The notes under the pieces are model-generated. The model worked only from the letters and a program-made list of their open reading frames with translations. It did no database searches and was not told where the DNA came from. From Lachnospiraceae bacterium (GTDB lineage Bacteria > Bacillota > Clostridia > Lachnospirales > Lachnospiraceae), in NCBI GenBank assembly GCA_017449765.1, contig JAFTFE010000181.1:1-32447 (forward strand): a stretch of DNA of 32,447 nt, read 5' to 3'. Every line of letters starts with the position of its first letter. Within the stretch, counting starts at the first letter, position 1. Of the stretch, positions 26,458 to 32,447 are shown piece by piece. A program made the translations under genes and the position numbers.

Positions 26458-27045
26458 ATGCTTGAAAAGGATTGTGCAATTCATACTATTGTAGATGGAG
26501 ATTTTACTGCCAAACTTCTTCCGGAAGGTTATCTTTCCATTAGATATAAGAATTATGACTGTTATGGAATTACTGTTAATGAAGAATTATCTGAAGAAAA
26601 GATGAGGGAAGTCTTAGGCTATGTAGAGACTGTTTATACATATCGCGAGGATGAGGATGAAGAGACAGGCTCTGCAAAGAAAAATGATAATTCAACTAAA
26701 AGTTATGATGAGCCGGTTGATGTAAATGATGAATTTTATCAAAGATATGGCTTTATTCCTAAGAAAAAGAAGATGGATTTAAAAATTCAGGACAAAGATT
26801 TCTCCGAAGTGCCTAATGATCTGTCTTTTAATTATGTTTGGGGTACTCTTAACAGAGTTGATAAGAATATTCTCAAGAATAAAGTATTAGCACATCTTGA
26901 GAGCCAGAAGCTTAAAGAAGAATTCGACAGAATTGAGCTTATGATTAAGTTTGAGATACCTTATGATGTTATAAAAGCGGTATATTATGACATTGACGAG
27001 AAAGAATTACAAATATTATATAAAAGGCTGACAAGGACGAAGTAA
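26458..27045 (+). CDS. Unrecognised protein in the two-component operon
   Basis: I do not recognise this 195-residue protein. It has no signal peptide or membrane segment, so it should be cytoplasmic. Residues of about 1-65 look like a small beta-rich domain (IVDGDFTAKLLPEGYLSIRYKNYDCYGITVN). Residues 66-95 are an acidic and polar linker. Residues of about 120-195 are predicted helical and charged (VDKNILKNKVLAHLESQKLKE...). GGAGGGG precedes the start. Its TAA overlaps the response regulator ATG by one base, so the two are probably made together, and it may modulate the response regulator or the kinase. That role is inferred from position only. Confidence 0.75.
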   Translation: MLEKDCAIHTIVDGDFTAKLLPEGYLSIRYKNYDCYGITVNEELSEEKMREVLGYVETVYTYREDEDEETGSAKKNDNSTKSYDEPVDVNDEFYQRYGFIPKKKKMDLKIQDKDFSEVPNDLSFNYVWGTLNRVDKNILKNKVLAHLESQKLKEEFDRIELMIKFEIPYDVIKAVYYDIDEKELQILYKRLTRTK

Positions 27046-27857
27046 TGTCAATTAAGATACTTTTATTAGAGGACGATGCCTCTTTGGCAATGGGAATAGA
27101 ATATTCACTTAAAAGTGAGGGATATGAGGTGACTCATATCTCTACTTTTAATGAGGGAAAAGAGTGGCTTAATCGCTACGAAAATACAGAAGATATTGTC
27201 GGAATATTCGATGTTATGCTCCCTGATGGAAACGGTTTTGAACTTCTTAAACTAATGAGAGAAAGTAGCGTTGATTTTCCGGTTGTTTTTTTAACTGCTG
27301 TATCTGATGAGAATAATATTGTACAGGGGCTTGACATAGGGGCAGATGATTACATTACTAAACCTTTTCATGTAAAGGAACTTATGTCAAGACTTAAGGC
27401 GGTTATTCGAAGATACAGGATAGGTGAGGAACGCCTTGCGGAAAAAAATCAGGATAGAGCAGGTATACCTGATTCCCAATATGGCGATAACAATATTAAA
27501 TCGGATATAAATGATGCTCATAAAACTGACATAAATGAAAATTATGTTTATACATATAAGGATCTGACAATAGATACTCATTCCGCTGCAGTATATAAAG
27601 ACTTTAATTCCGATAAGAAGAAAATCGAGCTTACTCATAGTGAGTATAAGCTGCTTCTGTTATTTTTAGATAATAAAGATATTGTTCTTGAAAGAAGCAC
27701 CATACTTGATAAAATATTTGACAGCAACGGTTCATTTGTAGATGACAATACATTATCGGTCTATATCAAACGACTGAGGATAAAGCTTGGAGAAGAATTT
27801 GACGGAAAACCATATATTAAGACCGTAAGAGGTATCGGTTATATAATGGAAGGTTAG
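27045..27857 (+). CDS. OmpR/PhoB-type response regulator
   Basis: This DNA-binding regulator of 270 residues has a receiver domain (1 to about 120) with the acidic pair D10/D11, phospho-acceptor D56 (IFDVMLPDG), the LTA Thr, and Lys in ITKPFHVKEL. A winged-helix DNA-binding domain follows (about 175-268, ending IKTVRGIGYIM). The linker between the domains (about 125-165) is longer than usual and rich in Asn/Asp. The histidine kinase starts four bases after its stop, so they form a cognate pair. The direct repeat before the ABC genes at 30124-30141 is a plausible binding site. Confidence 0.95.
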   Translation: MSIKILLLEDDASLAMGIEYSLKSEGYEVTHISTFNEGKEWLNRYENTEDIVGIFDVMLPDGNGFELLKLMRESSVDFPVVFLTAVSDENNIVQGLDIGADDYITKPFHVKELMSRLKAVIRRYRIGEERLAEKNQDRAGIPDSQYGDNNIKSDINDAHKTDINENYVYTYKDLTIDTHSAAVYKDFNSDKKKIELTHSEYKLLLLFLDNKDIVLERSTILDKIFDSNGSFVDDNTLSVYIKRLRIKLGEEFDGKPYIKTVRGIGYIMEG

Positions 27858-27861
27858 TGAT

Positions 27862-28866
27862 ATGAAAAGTAACGGATATTATATGTATTGCACAATTGGC
27901 GGCATACTTATAATTGCGACGATTATATGTGGGATAATATATGATTCGAGTATAATATTTGTCGTTATTACGGCTTTATTTGAGACAGTTATCTATGTTG
28001 CAGGTCTTATAATCTACAATCAGCTTTCAAAGCAGATAAAATCCATTCGGATGTCTGTTGAAAAACAAAATGAAAGTATTCCGTATCAGTTTTCGGAGGG
28101 CGAGATTGGTAAACTGTCGGCGAGTCTGAATAATATGCTTTCCGAGCTTAAGGAGACGGAGATTAAACAGAAGAAAGAAAAGGAATTCTTACGTGATATT
28201 ATATCCGATATATCCCATCAGATTAAGACACCTGTTGCCTCGCTTACTGTCTTTAATGATATTCTAATAAATGAAGTTGAAGAAAAACACAGACCAATGA
28301 TTGAAGAGTCAGGTCTTCAGATAGAAAGGATAAAATGGCTGGTGCTTTCCATGCTCCAGCTTGCAAGGATTGAGGCTGATGCCATAACTTTTACAAGGAA
28401 AGAGGTATCATTTAAGATAGTAATAAATTCCTGTATAGATATTCTTTCCGTAAAGGCAAAGGAAAAGAATATATCCTTTAATATATGCGAGGATGACAGC
28501 AATATAGAAGTTGATGAGGAATGGTTTAAGGAAGCTCTTATAAACATTCTGAAAAACTCCATAGAATACAGTCCTGACGAATCACATATCGACATAGACA
28601 TAAAGAAGACTCCGCTTGAAACAAGAATATATATAACCGATTACGGTATCGGAATACCTGAGAGCGAGAGATTAAATATCTTCAAACGCTTTTACACCAT
28701 ACACAGTAATAAGGTTAATCCAAACAGCGTAGGCATTGGACTGTCCCTTTCCAAGAGTATAATCGAAGGAATGGACGGAAAAATCTGGGCTGAAAGTAAG
28801 TTTAAGGACGAATGCAAGGGTGATGAGCACTCTTATACAAGGATGGTTATATCCATTTACAGCTAA
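27862..28866 (+). CDS. Histidine kinase with two membrane helices and almost no external loop
   Basis: A 334-residue membrane sensor kinase. Two hydrophobic helices (about 8-27 and 30-52) are separated by only a few residues, which is typical of intramembrane-sensing kinases that detect signals through the membrane or an accessory protein. A HAMP-like linker follows, then the dimerisation domain with phospho-acceptor H119 (DISHQIKTPVAS), and an ATPase domain with the N box (INILKNSIEYSP), YGIGIPE, and GIGLSLSKSI. It should phosphorylate the adjacent response regulator. An ABC transporter 1.4 kb downstream suggests a transporter-linked system, as in BceS-type sensing, although that link is inference. 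Confidence 0.93.
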   Translation: MKSNGYYMYCTIGGILIIATIICGIIYDSSIIFVVITALFETVIYVAGLIIYNQLSKQIKSIRMSVEKQNESIPYQFSEGEIGKLSASLNNMLSELKETEIKQKKEKEFLRDIISDISHQIKTPVASLTVFNDILINEVEEKHRPMIEESGLQIERIKWLVLSMLQLARIEADAITFTRKEVSFKIVINSCIDILSVKAKEKNISFNICEDDSNIEVDEEWFKEALINILKNSIEYSPDESHIDIDIKKTPLETRIYITDYGIGIPESERLNIFKRFYTIHSNKVNPNSVGIGLSLSKSIIEGMDGKIWAESKFKDECKGDEHSYTRMVISIYS

Positions 28867-28891
28867 AAAAAGAGCAACTATGAGAAAAAAG

Positions 28892-28919
28892 TAAAAGCAG
28901 GTTTAACAGCCTGCTTTTA
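28892..28919. terminator. Shared terminator between the kinase and XRE genes
   Basis: A perfect 10-bp stem (28892-28901 with 28910-28919) with an 8-nt loop lies between convergent genes. On the minus strand it is followed by a T-rich run (ACTTTTTT), so it terminates the XRE gene well; on the + strand only TCCTTT follows. The XRE stop codon lies within it. Confidence 0.75.
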
Positions 28920-29174
28920 TCCTTTGGCATTATCAACATTTTTAAAAAATTCGTTAAAGTCACAATTTAATATTTCAGTAAGAGCAATAAGCATTTCTAC
29001 CGAAGGATTGTTATGTCCGTGAATAACCTTGCTAAATATTCCTGTAGTAACATAATCAACACCTTTAATATTTAACTTTGCAATGACATCAATATATCGC
29101 ATATTTCGTTCTTTGCATAATCGTTCAATGTTTGTTCCGATAATCGGATTACGTGTTTGAGTTATTCTCTCCAT
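28917..29174 (-). CDS. Small XRE-family helix-turn-helix regulator
   Basis: This 85-residue protein is essentially one Cro/C1-type helix-turn-helix domain: NIERLCKERNMRYIDVIAKLNIKG as the first helices and turn, GIFSKVIHGHNNPSVEMLIALTEILN as the recognition and following helices. It has no effector or dimerisation domain of its own. It is divergent from an unknown membrane protein across a 134-base gap that carries a repeated operator-like sequence, and is likely to repress that gene and itself. AAGGAG lies 11 bases before the start on the minus strand. Confidence 0.88.
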   Translation of the reverse strand: MERITQTRNPIIGTNIERLCKERNMRYIDVIAKLNIKGVDYVTTGIFSKVIHGHNNPSVEMLIALTEILNCDFNEFFKNVDNAKG

Positions 29175-29203
29175 TTTTACATCTACTCCTTAATAAAATT
29201 TTA

Positions 29204-29244
29204 TCCAAAATAGAAGTTTTGCAGTGTCCAAAATGGAAGTTTTG
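29204..29244. promoter_or_regulatory. Duplicated 18-bp operator-like sequence
   Basis: Two copies of TCCAAAATRGAAGTTTTG (29204-29221 and 29227-29244) differ by one base and are spaced 23 bases start to start, about two helical turns. Each has the dyad CAAAA-N6-TTTTG, as expected for an XRE dimer site. The second copy overlaps the -35 region and spacer of the membrane-protein promoter. Confidence 0.75.
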
Positions 29245-29253
29245 TGATATAAT
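29225..29253 (+). promoter_or_regulatory. Promoter of the unknown membrane protein
   Basis: TATAAT (29248-29253) with an extended -10 (TGATATAAT). The -35 position at 17-base spacing is the poor TGTCCA (29225-29230), which overlaps the second operator copy. Repressor binding here would block polymerase. Confidence 0.65.
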
Positions 29254-29308
29254 CAAATTCACACCTTTAATTTAAGGCTTAGTAAAATCAGATAGGAAGT
29301 GTTTAGAT

Positions 29309-30052
29309 ATGAAAAAAATGATATTTAGATTTCTTGCAAAGATAGGTATATATCCTGAGGGAAGTCCGACTAAATGGAGTTATATATTATTTGCGGTTGC
29401 TATAGTGGTTAATATAATCACGTATAGTAAAAGTCCTGTATTTATAGTTATAGGACTATTAATAAATGCTTTATGGATATTCGGAACAGCAGGGATAATA
29501 TCAGTAGTAGGAAAGAAAACAGATAGCTATGTTAAGAAGCTTGTTATTACATCATTGATCATACTTGCTCTTGAATTTCCTATATCAATATTTGTATTGA
29601 AAGGGTGGAACGGTTTAGCAGCGACAGGTTTAATATTCTTTAATCGTTGGGGAATATTCTTAGTTTTACCGCTCGCTTGGTTTTATCTTAAGAGAATGTT
29701 TTTATGCTTTTTTGCAAGTTTATTTAGTGCAAATCTTTCGATACAGGATTTTGAAGTACCTGAGACGACAACGAGATATCATTTAAAATGGAATGATTGG
29801 AATGATAATTGGGATATAAGTGAAACCTCTTGGACGAGAACAAGGTTTTACTCAAAGACTAATAAGCCTGCTTTAATAATGTATATATTATTTATTCTAA
29901 TGGCTATATTTTATCTATTGCTTATATACATTTTATACGCTTATGGAGATACAAATATACTTATAATCAGAGGTATAGCGGAAGAAATAAGAATATTAGA
30001 TGATTGGAAGAGAAAGAAGTTTGAAAAGCAGTACGGACAGGTGATAGATTAA
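29309..30052 (+). CDS. Unknown multi-pass membrane protein
   Basis: I do not recognise this 247-residue protein. It has about five to six hydrophobic segments: roughly 23-38, 43-67, 76-96, 103-142 (perhaps two) and 188-212. Between the last two lies a soluble loop (about 143-187) rich in Trp, Asp and Asn (KWNDWNDNWDISETSWTR). The C-terminal ~30 residues are charged and cytoplasmic by the positive-inside rule. AGGAAG precedes the start by 9 bases. The gene is divergent from the XRE regulator and followed by a terminator, so it is probably a single-gene unit under XRE control. No catalytic motif or transporter signature is evident. Confidence 0.75.
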   Translation: MKKMIFRFLAKIGIYPEGSPTKWSYILFAVAIVVNIITYSKSPVFIVIGLLINALWIFGTAGIISVVGKKTDSYVKKLVITSLIILALEFPISIFVLKGWNGLAATGLIFFNRWGIFLVLPLAWFYLKRMFLCFFASLFSANLSIQDFEVPETTTRYHLKWNDWNDNWDISETSWTRTRFYSKTNKPALIMYILFILMAIFYLLLIYILYAYGDTNILIIRGIAEEIRILDDWKRKKFEKQYGQVID

Positions 30053-30088
30053 TGGAGCTTGTTAATAGTGAGATATGTAAAACTAAAG

Positions 30089-30119
30089 TAATCTTACAAA
30101 ACTGTAAGATTATTTTTTT
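30089..30119 (+). terminator. Terminator after the unknown membrane protein
   Basis: A perfect 10-bp stem (30089-30098 with 30103-30112), a 4-nt AAAC loop, and a T7 run. The stem also contains one of the TGTAAG repeats discussed for the ABC promoter. Confidence 0.9.
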
Positions 30120-30123
30120 GCAT

Positions 30124-30141
30124 TTGTAAGGAAATTGTAAG
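30124..30141 (+). promoter_or_regulatory. Direct repeat resembling an OmpR/PhoB-type binding site
   Basis: TTGTAAG-GAAA-TTGTAAG: two identical heptamers separated by 4 bases, so in 11-bp phase. This geometry matches PhoB-family boxes (7-4-7), and it lies 13 bases before a TATAAT, where such a regulator replaces a weak -35. More TGTAAG copies occur at 30103 and 30180. The adjacent response regulator is the obvious candidate to bind here, though that is inference. Confidence 0.65.
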
Positions 30142-30154
30142 AATTATGTATTAT

Positions 30155-30160
30155 TATAAT
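30155..30160 (+). promoter_or_regulatory. ABC-operon -10 element
   Basis: This is a consensus TATAAT about 83 bases before the ABC ATPase start. No good -35 is present at 16-18 bases; the direct repeat occupies that place, consistent with activator dependence. Confidence 0.55.
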
Positions 30161-30242
30161 ATCATGAGTTTTACGGCGATGTAAGTTTGCGGACATCTGA
30201 AAAAACAACACTTAAAACAACATTAGATTAAGGAGAGAGCAT

Positions 30243-30920
30243 ATGGATATTTTAATTGCGAATAATCTTACGAAGATTTATGGAAAGGATGATACGGCGG
30301 TGACAGCGGTAAATCATATTGACCTTTCCATTCAGAAGGGAGAGTTCACGGCGATAGTCGGTGCCTCGGGCTCGGGTAAGTCAACGCTTCTTCATCTATT
30401 GGGAGGAGTAGATACCCCTACTGAGGGACAGGTAATAATTGATGGGGAGAATATATACAGTCTTAAGGACGAAAAGCGTTCTATACTAAGGAGAAGGAAG
30501 ATAGGCTTTATCTTTCAGACATATAATCTGATACCTGTTTTGACGGTAAGGGAGAACATCGTTATGCCTGTGTTGCTTGACGGCAATAAGGTGGATGAAA
30601 AGCAGGTTGATGATCTTATCGAGCTTCTCGGTCTTACGGAAAGGAAGAATCATCTGCCGAATCAGCTATCAGGAGGACAACAGCAAAGGGTAGCCATAGG
30701 ACGTGCTGTTATCAATAAACCGGCTATCATAATTGCAGATGAGCCGACCGGTAATCTGGATAAGAAGAACAGCGAAGAGATAATGGCGCTTCTTACCAAA
30801 GCGGTTAGAGAGACAGGTCAGACACTTGTTCTTGTTACGCATGAGATGGATATAGCATCTATGGCAGATAGGATTATACACATTGAGGATGGAAGAATCG
30901 TAAGTGACACCGCTAAGTAA
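30243..30920 (+). CDS. ABC transporter ATPase, MacB/LolD/BceA-like group
   Basis: The 225-residue ATPase energises the FtsX-type permease encoded next. Walker A GASGSGKST is at 40-48, the Q-loop FQTYNLIP at about 91-98, the signature LSGGQQQR at 142-149, Walker B IIIADEPTGNLD with D166/E167, and the H-loop VTHEMD near 199. The GQQQR and TGNLD features place it in the MacB/LolD/Bce group, whose members act in peptide efflux, lipoprotein handling or mechanotransmission and are not importers. AAGGAGAGAGCAT precedes the start. The permease start lies 38 bases past its stop. Confidence 0.95.
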   Translation: MDILIANNLTKIYGKDDTAVTAVNHIDLSIQKGEFTAIVGASGSGKSTLLHLLGGVDTPTEGQVIIDGENIYSLKDEKRSILRRRKIGFIFQTYNLIPVLTVRENIVMPVLLDGNKVDEKQVDDLIELLGLTERKNHLPNQLSGGQQQRVAIGRAVINKPAIIIADEPTGNLDKKNSEEIMALLTKAVRETGQTLVLVTHEMDIASMADRIIHIEDGRIVSDTAK

Positions 30921-30958
30921 GTTATTATTATATTGTGAAAGATAACCGGAGGATCGTT

Positions 30959-32447
30959 ATGAATAAATTATCTTCACTTACATTCAGATATCTTAAATTC
31001 AATATAAAAAGAACGATTACAACATGTATAGGTGTCATAATATCAGCAGTGCTTATGTATATGATATTTACCATAGGATATAGCACCTTTTATTCACAGG
31101 CGGAAGAAAAGTTTTATGAGTATCATCTTGGCTATGATGCTGTGCTTATATGTGACGGTAAAACTGCTCGTGATATTGTAAAGCTTGCGCCTTACTACAA
31201 TGAAGAAAGCGATAATGATGTTGATGTAGAGCTTTCTTATGTATGGGTAGCCGCTGAAGGTAACAGGGATATAATATACATTAATGACTTCTTTGCTATG
31301 CCGAGACAGTTCCACTTGGCGGTAGGAACATTGCCCAAGAATGATAATTCAATTATAGCTTCATATGATAAATCCTTGTTTTCAAATGAAAATGTAGGAG
31401 ATACAGTAGAACTTCCTTATGAGAAGGAGGGTAAGGAATATATCGATACCAAGGTGATATCAGGCTTTTATAAGGAGGATTTTTCGTTTAATAAAGAAGA
31501 TGCTGGATATAGACTCTCATTATTTAATGACGGAAACTTCACCTTGTATGGTGATAAAATATACGATTTGGATGAGGTTTGTGTGTTTGTTACATTTAAG
31601 GATAAGGATGATATAAGGGGAGATTTTGATAAACTTGAAGAGGCTTTTAATATAAAAGAAGGACATATATCCGATGCTTCGGTAAGGTTTAATAATCCCG
31701 AAACCTCGCTAAGCTATCTTACTGCACAGGCATTGCTCTTGATATTTGCCTTTTTCGGAGCGGTCGCTTCAATATTTATCGTAAGAAATGCATTTAACAT
31801 CTCGGTTCACGAGCGTAGTAGGGATTACGGTCTGCTTCGTTCGGTAGGCATGAGCAGGAGGCAGATAATCGGGATTATAATCAGGGAAGCATTTATCATA
31901 AGCATAATTGGTCTTGTTATAGGAATTGCTGTAGGACACGGACTTTGTATACTTGGATTTGGTATATTTAAGAGAATTCTTGAACTGTCGGATTATTACA
32001 GGATAAGGTTTATACCTATTGCATGGATATTTACAATCGCTGCCGTAATCGTGACAACTGCGTATGCTATGGTTGCACCGATAGAGAAACTTTATCGGTT
32101 AAATCCGATAAATGCACTGCGTATGACCGACGAATATAAAACAAACCGGATAAAAAAGATTAAATCAAAGCCTAACAGAGGAAGATTATTTTCAAAGCTT
32201 TTCGGCGTGGAAATCGGATACGCTTATAAAAATGCTCTTAGAAATAAAGGTCGGTTCATAATCTCTGTAGCTACGCTTACGATATGCTCGGCACTTTTGG
32301 TTGGAATTTACAGTTCATTTTCTATGCTTGAACATAATTACAAAAGGCTGTGGGGACTTGAGTGTGAATATTCCGGCGAAATATGTGTTTATGATTATAA
32401 TGATATTGAATATATTAAGAACTCCGTTGAAAAATATTCTGAGGTCG
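30959..32447 (+). CDS. ABC transporter permease with FtsX domains (3' end outside window)
   Basis: The gene begins at ATG 30959 after CGGAGG and is open to the right edge, giving 496 codons plus one base. A membrane helix (about 18-42) is followed by a large soluble, presumably external domain (about 43-250), then an FtsX domain with three helices (about 256-280, 311-335, 355-376) and the linking HERSRDYGLLRSVGMSRRQI cytoplasmic segment. A second N-terminal-like unit then starts (NALRNKGRFIISVATLTICSALL, about 425-457), so the full protein is probably a tandem duplication of some 800 residues. The large domain lies after helix 1, unlike BceB where it is between helices 7 and 8. It pairs with the ATPase; the substrate is unknown. 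Confidence 0.9.
   Translation, partial: MNKLSSLTFRYLKFNIKRTITTCIGVIISAVLMYMIFTIGYSTFYSQAEEKFYEYHLGYDAVLICDGKTARDIVKLAPYYNEESDNDVDVELSYVWVAAEGNRDIIYINDFFAMPRQFHLAVGTLPKNDNSIIASYDKSLFSNENVGDTVELPYEKEGKEYIDTKVISGFYKEDFSFNKEDAGYRLSLFNDGNFTLYGDKIYDLDEVCVFVTFKDKDDIRGDFDKLEEAFNIKEGHISDASVRFNNPETSLSYLTAQALLLIFAFFGAVASIFIVRNAFNISVHERSRDYGLLRSVGMSRRQIIGIIIREAFIISIIGLVIGIAVGHGLCILGFGIFKRILELSDYYRIRFIPIAWIFTIAAVIVTTAYAMVAPIEKLYRLNPINALRMTDEYKTNRIKKIKSKPNRGRLFSKLFGVEIGYAYKNALRNKGRFIISVATLTICSALLVGIYSSFSMLEHNYKRLWGLECEYSGEICVYDYNDIEYIKNSVEKYSEV

Noticed and set aside
1-32447. CRISPR arrays, insertion sequences, phage or plasmid genes
   Set aside because: No regularly spaced direct repeats with spacers, transposase or integrase motifs were found. 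The only tandem repeats are the AGAC run, the 27-bp linker repeat and the operator pairs.

Overview
The window is AT-rich chromosomal DNA from a Gram-positive Clostridia-type bacterium, most likely a member of the Lachnospiraceae. The evidence is low GC, AGGAGG-type ribosome binding sites, TTGACA/TATAAT promoters, a tepA-ftsK/spoIIIE neighbourhood, formate-tetrahydrofolate ligase next to folD, cellobiose phosphorylase, a zapA-U32 peptidase pair, a class B sortase and DivIVA. The genus cannot be fixed from this sequence. Nearly all genes lie on the + strand, and no phage, transposon, CRISPR array or plasmid genes are visible.

Layout. (1) 1-1957: an AGAC microsatellite, a terminator from an unseen upstream gene, and a secreted solute-binding-like protein fused to three DUF5648 repeats. 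(2) 2015-6904: pnp with a strong promoter and a long leader hairpin, then a GH94 cellobiose phosphorylase. (3) 6923-15382: tepA, whose ribosome binding site lies inside a hairpin, then a long co-directional run ftsK/spoIIIE, fhs, folD, rimO, pgsA, pncC, closed by a terminator facing the minus-strand yprB-like nuclease. (4) 16519-24527: divIVA, ruvA, ruvB, zapA, a U32 peptidase, and an overlapping SEDS polymerase/class B PBP pair, which is a cell-division and wall block. (5) 24531-26359: a NUDIX hydrolase, sortase B, and tRNA-Leu(CAA) with its own promoter and terminator. (6) 26458-32447: an unrecognised protein, an OmpR-type response regulator and a histidine kinase in one operon; a small XRE repressor divergent from an unknown membrane protein; then an ABC ATPase and an FtsX-type permease that runs off the window.

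How the parts fit. Regions 2-5 are mostly housekeeping: RNA decay, beta-glucoside phosphorolysis, one-carbon metabolism, chromosome translocation, phospholipid synthesis, Holliday-junction processing, division and wall synthesis. Region 6 looks like a sensory and efflux module. The kinase has almost no extracytoplasmic loop, and a direct repeat of the kind bound by OmpR/PhoB regulators sits just upstream of the ABC genes. The XRE/membrane-protein pair is wedged between the two halves of that module and carries its own repeated operator.

The less ordinary signals are regulatory: the pnp leader hairpin, the tepA RBS-sequestering hairpin, an 18-bp direct repeat in the XRE intergenic region, TGTAAG repeats in 11-bp phase before the ABC operon, and an inverted partial copy of the tRNA-Leu 3' end just past its terminator. 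I see no clearly new multi-gene system. The best candidates for undescribed biology are the region 6 module with its unknown 195-residue protein and the XRE/membrane pair.
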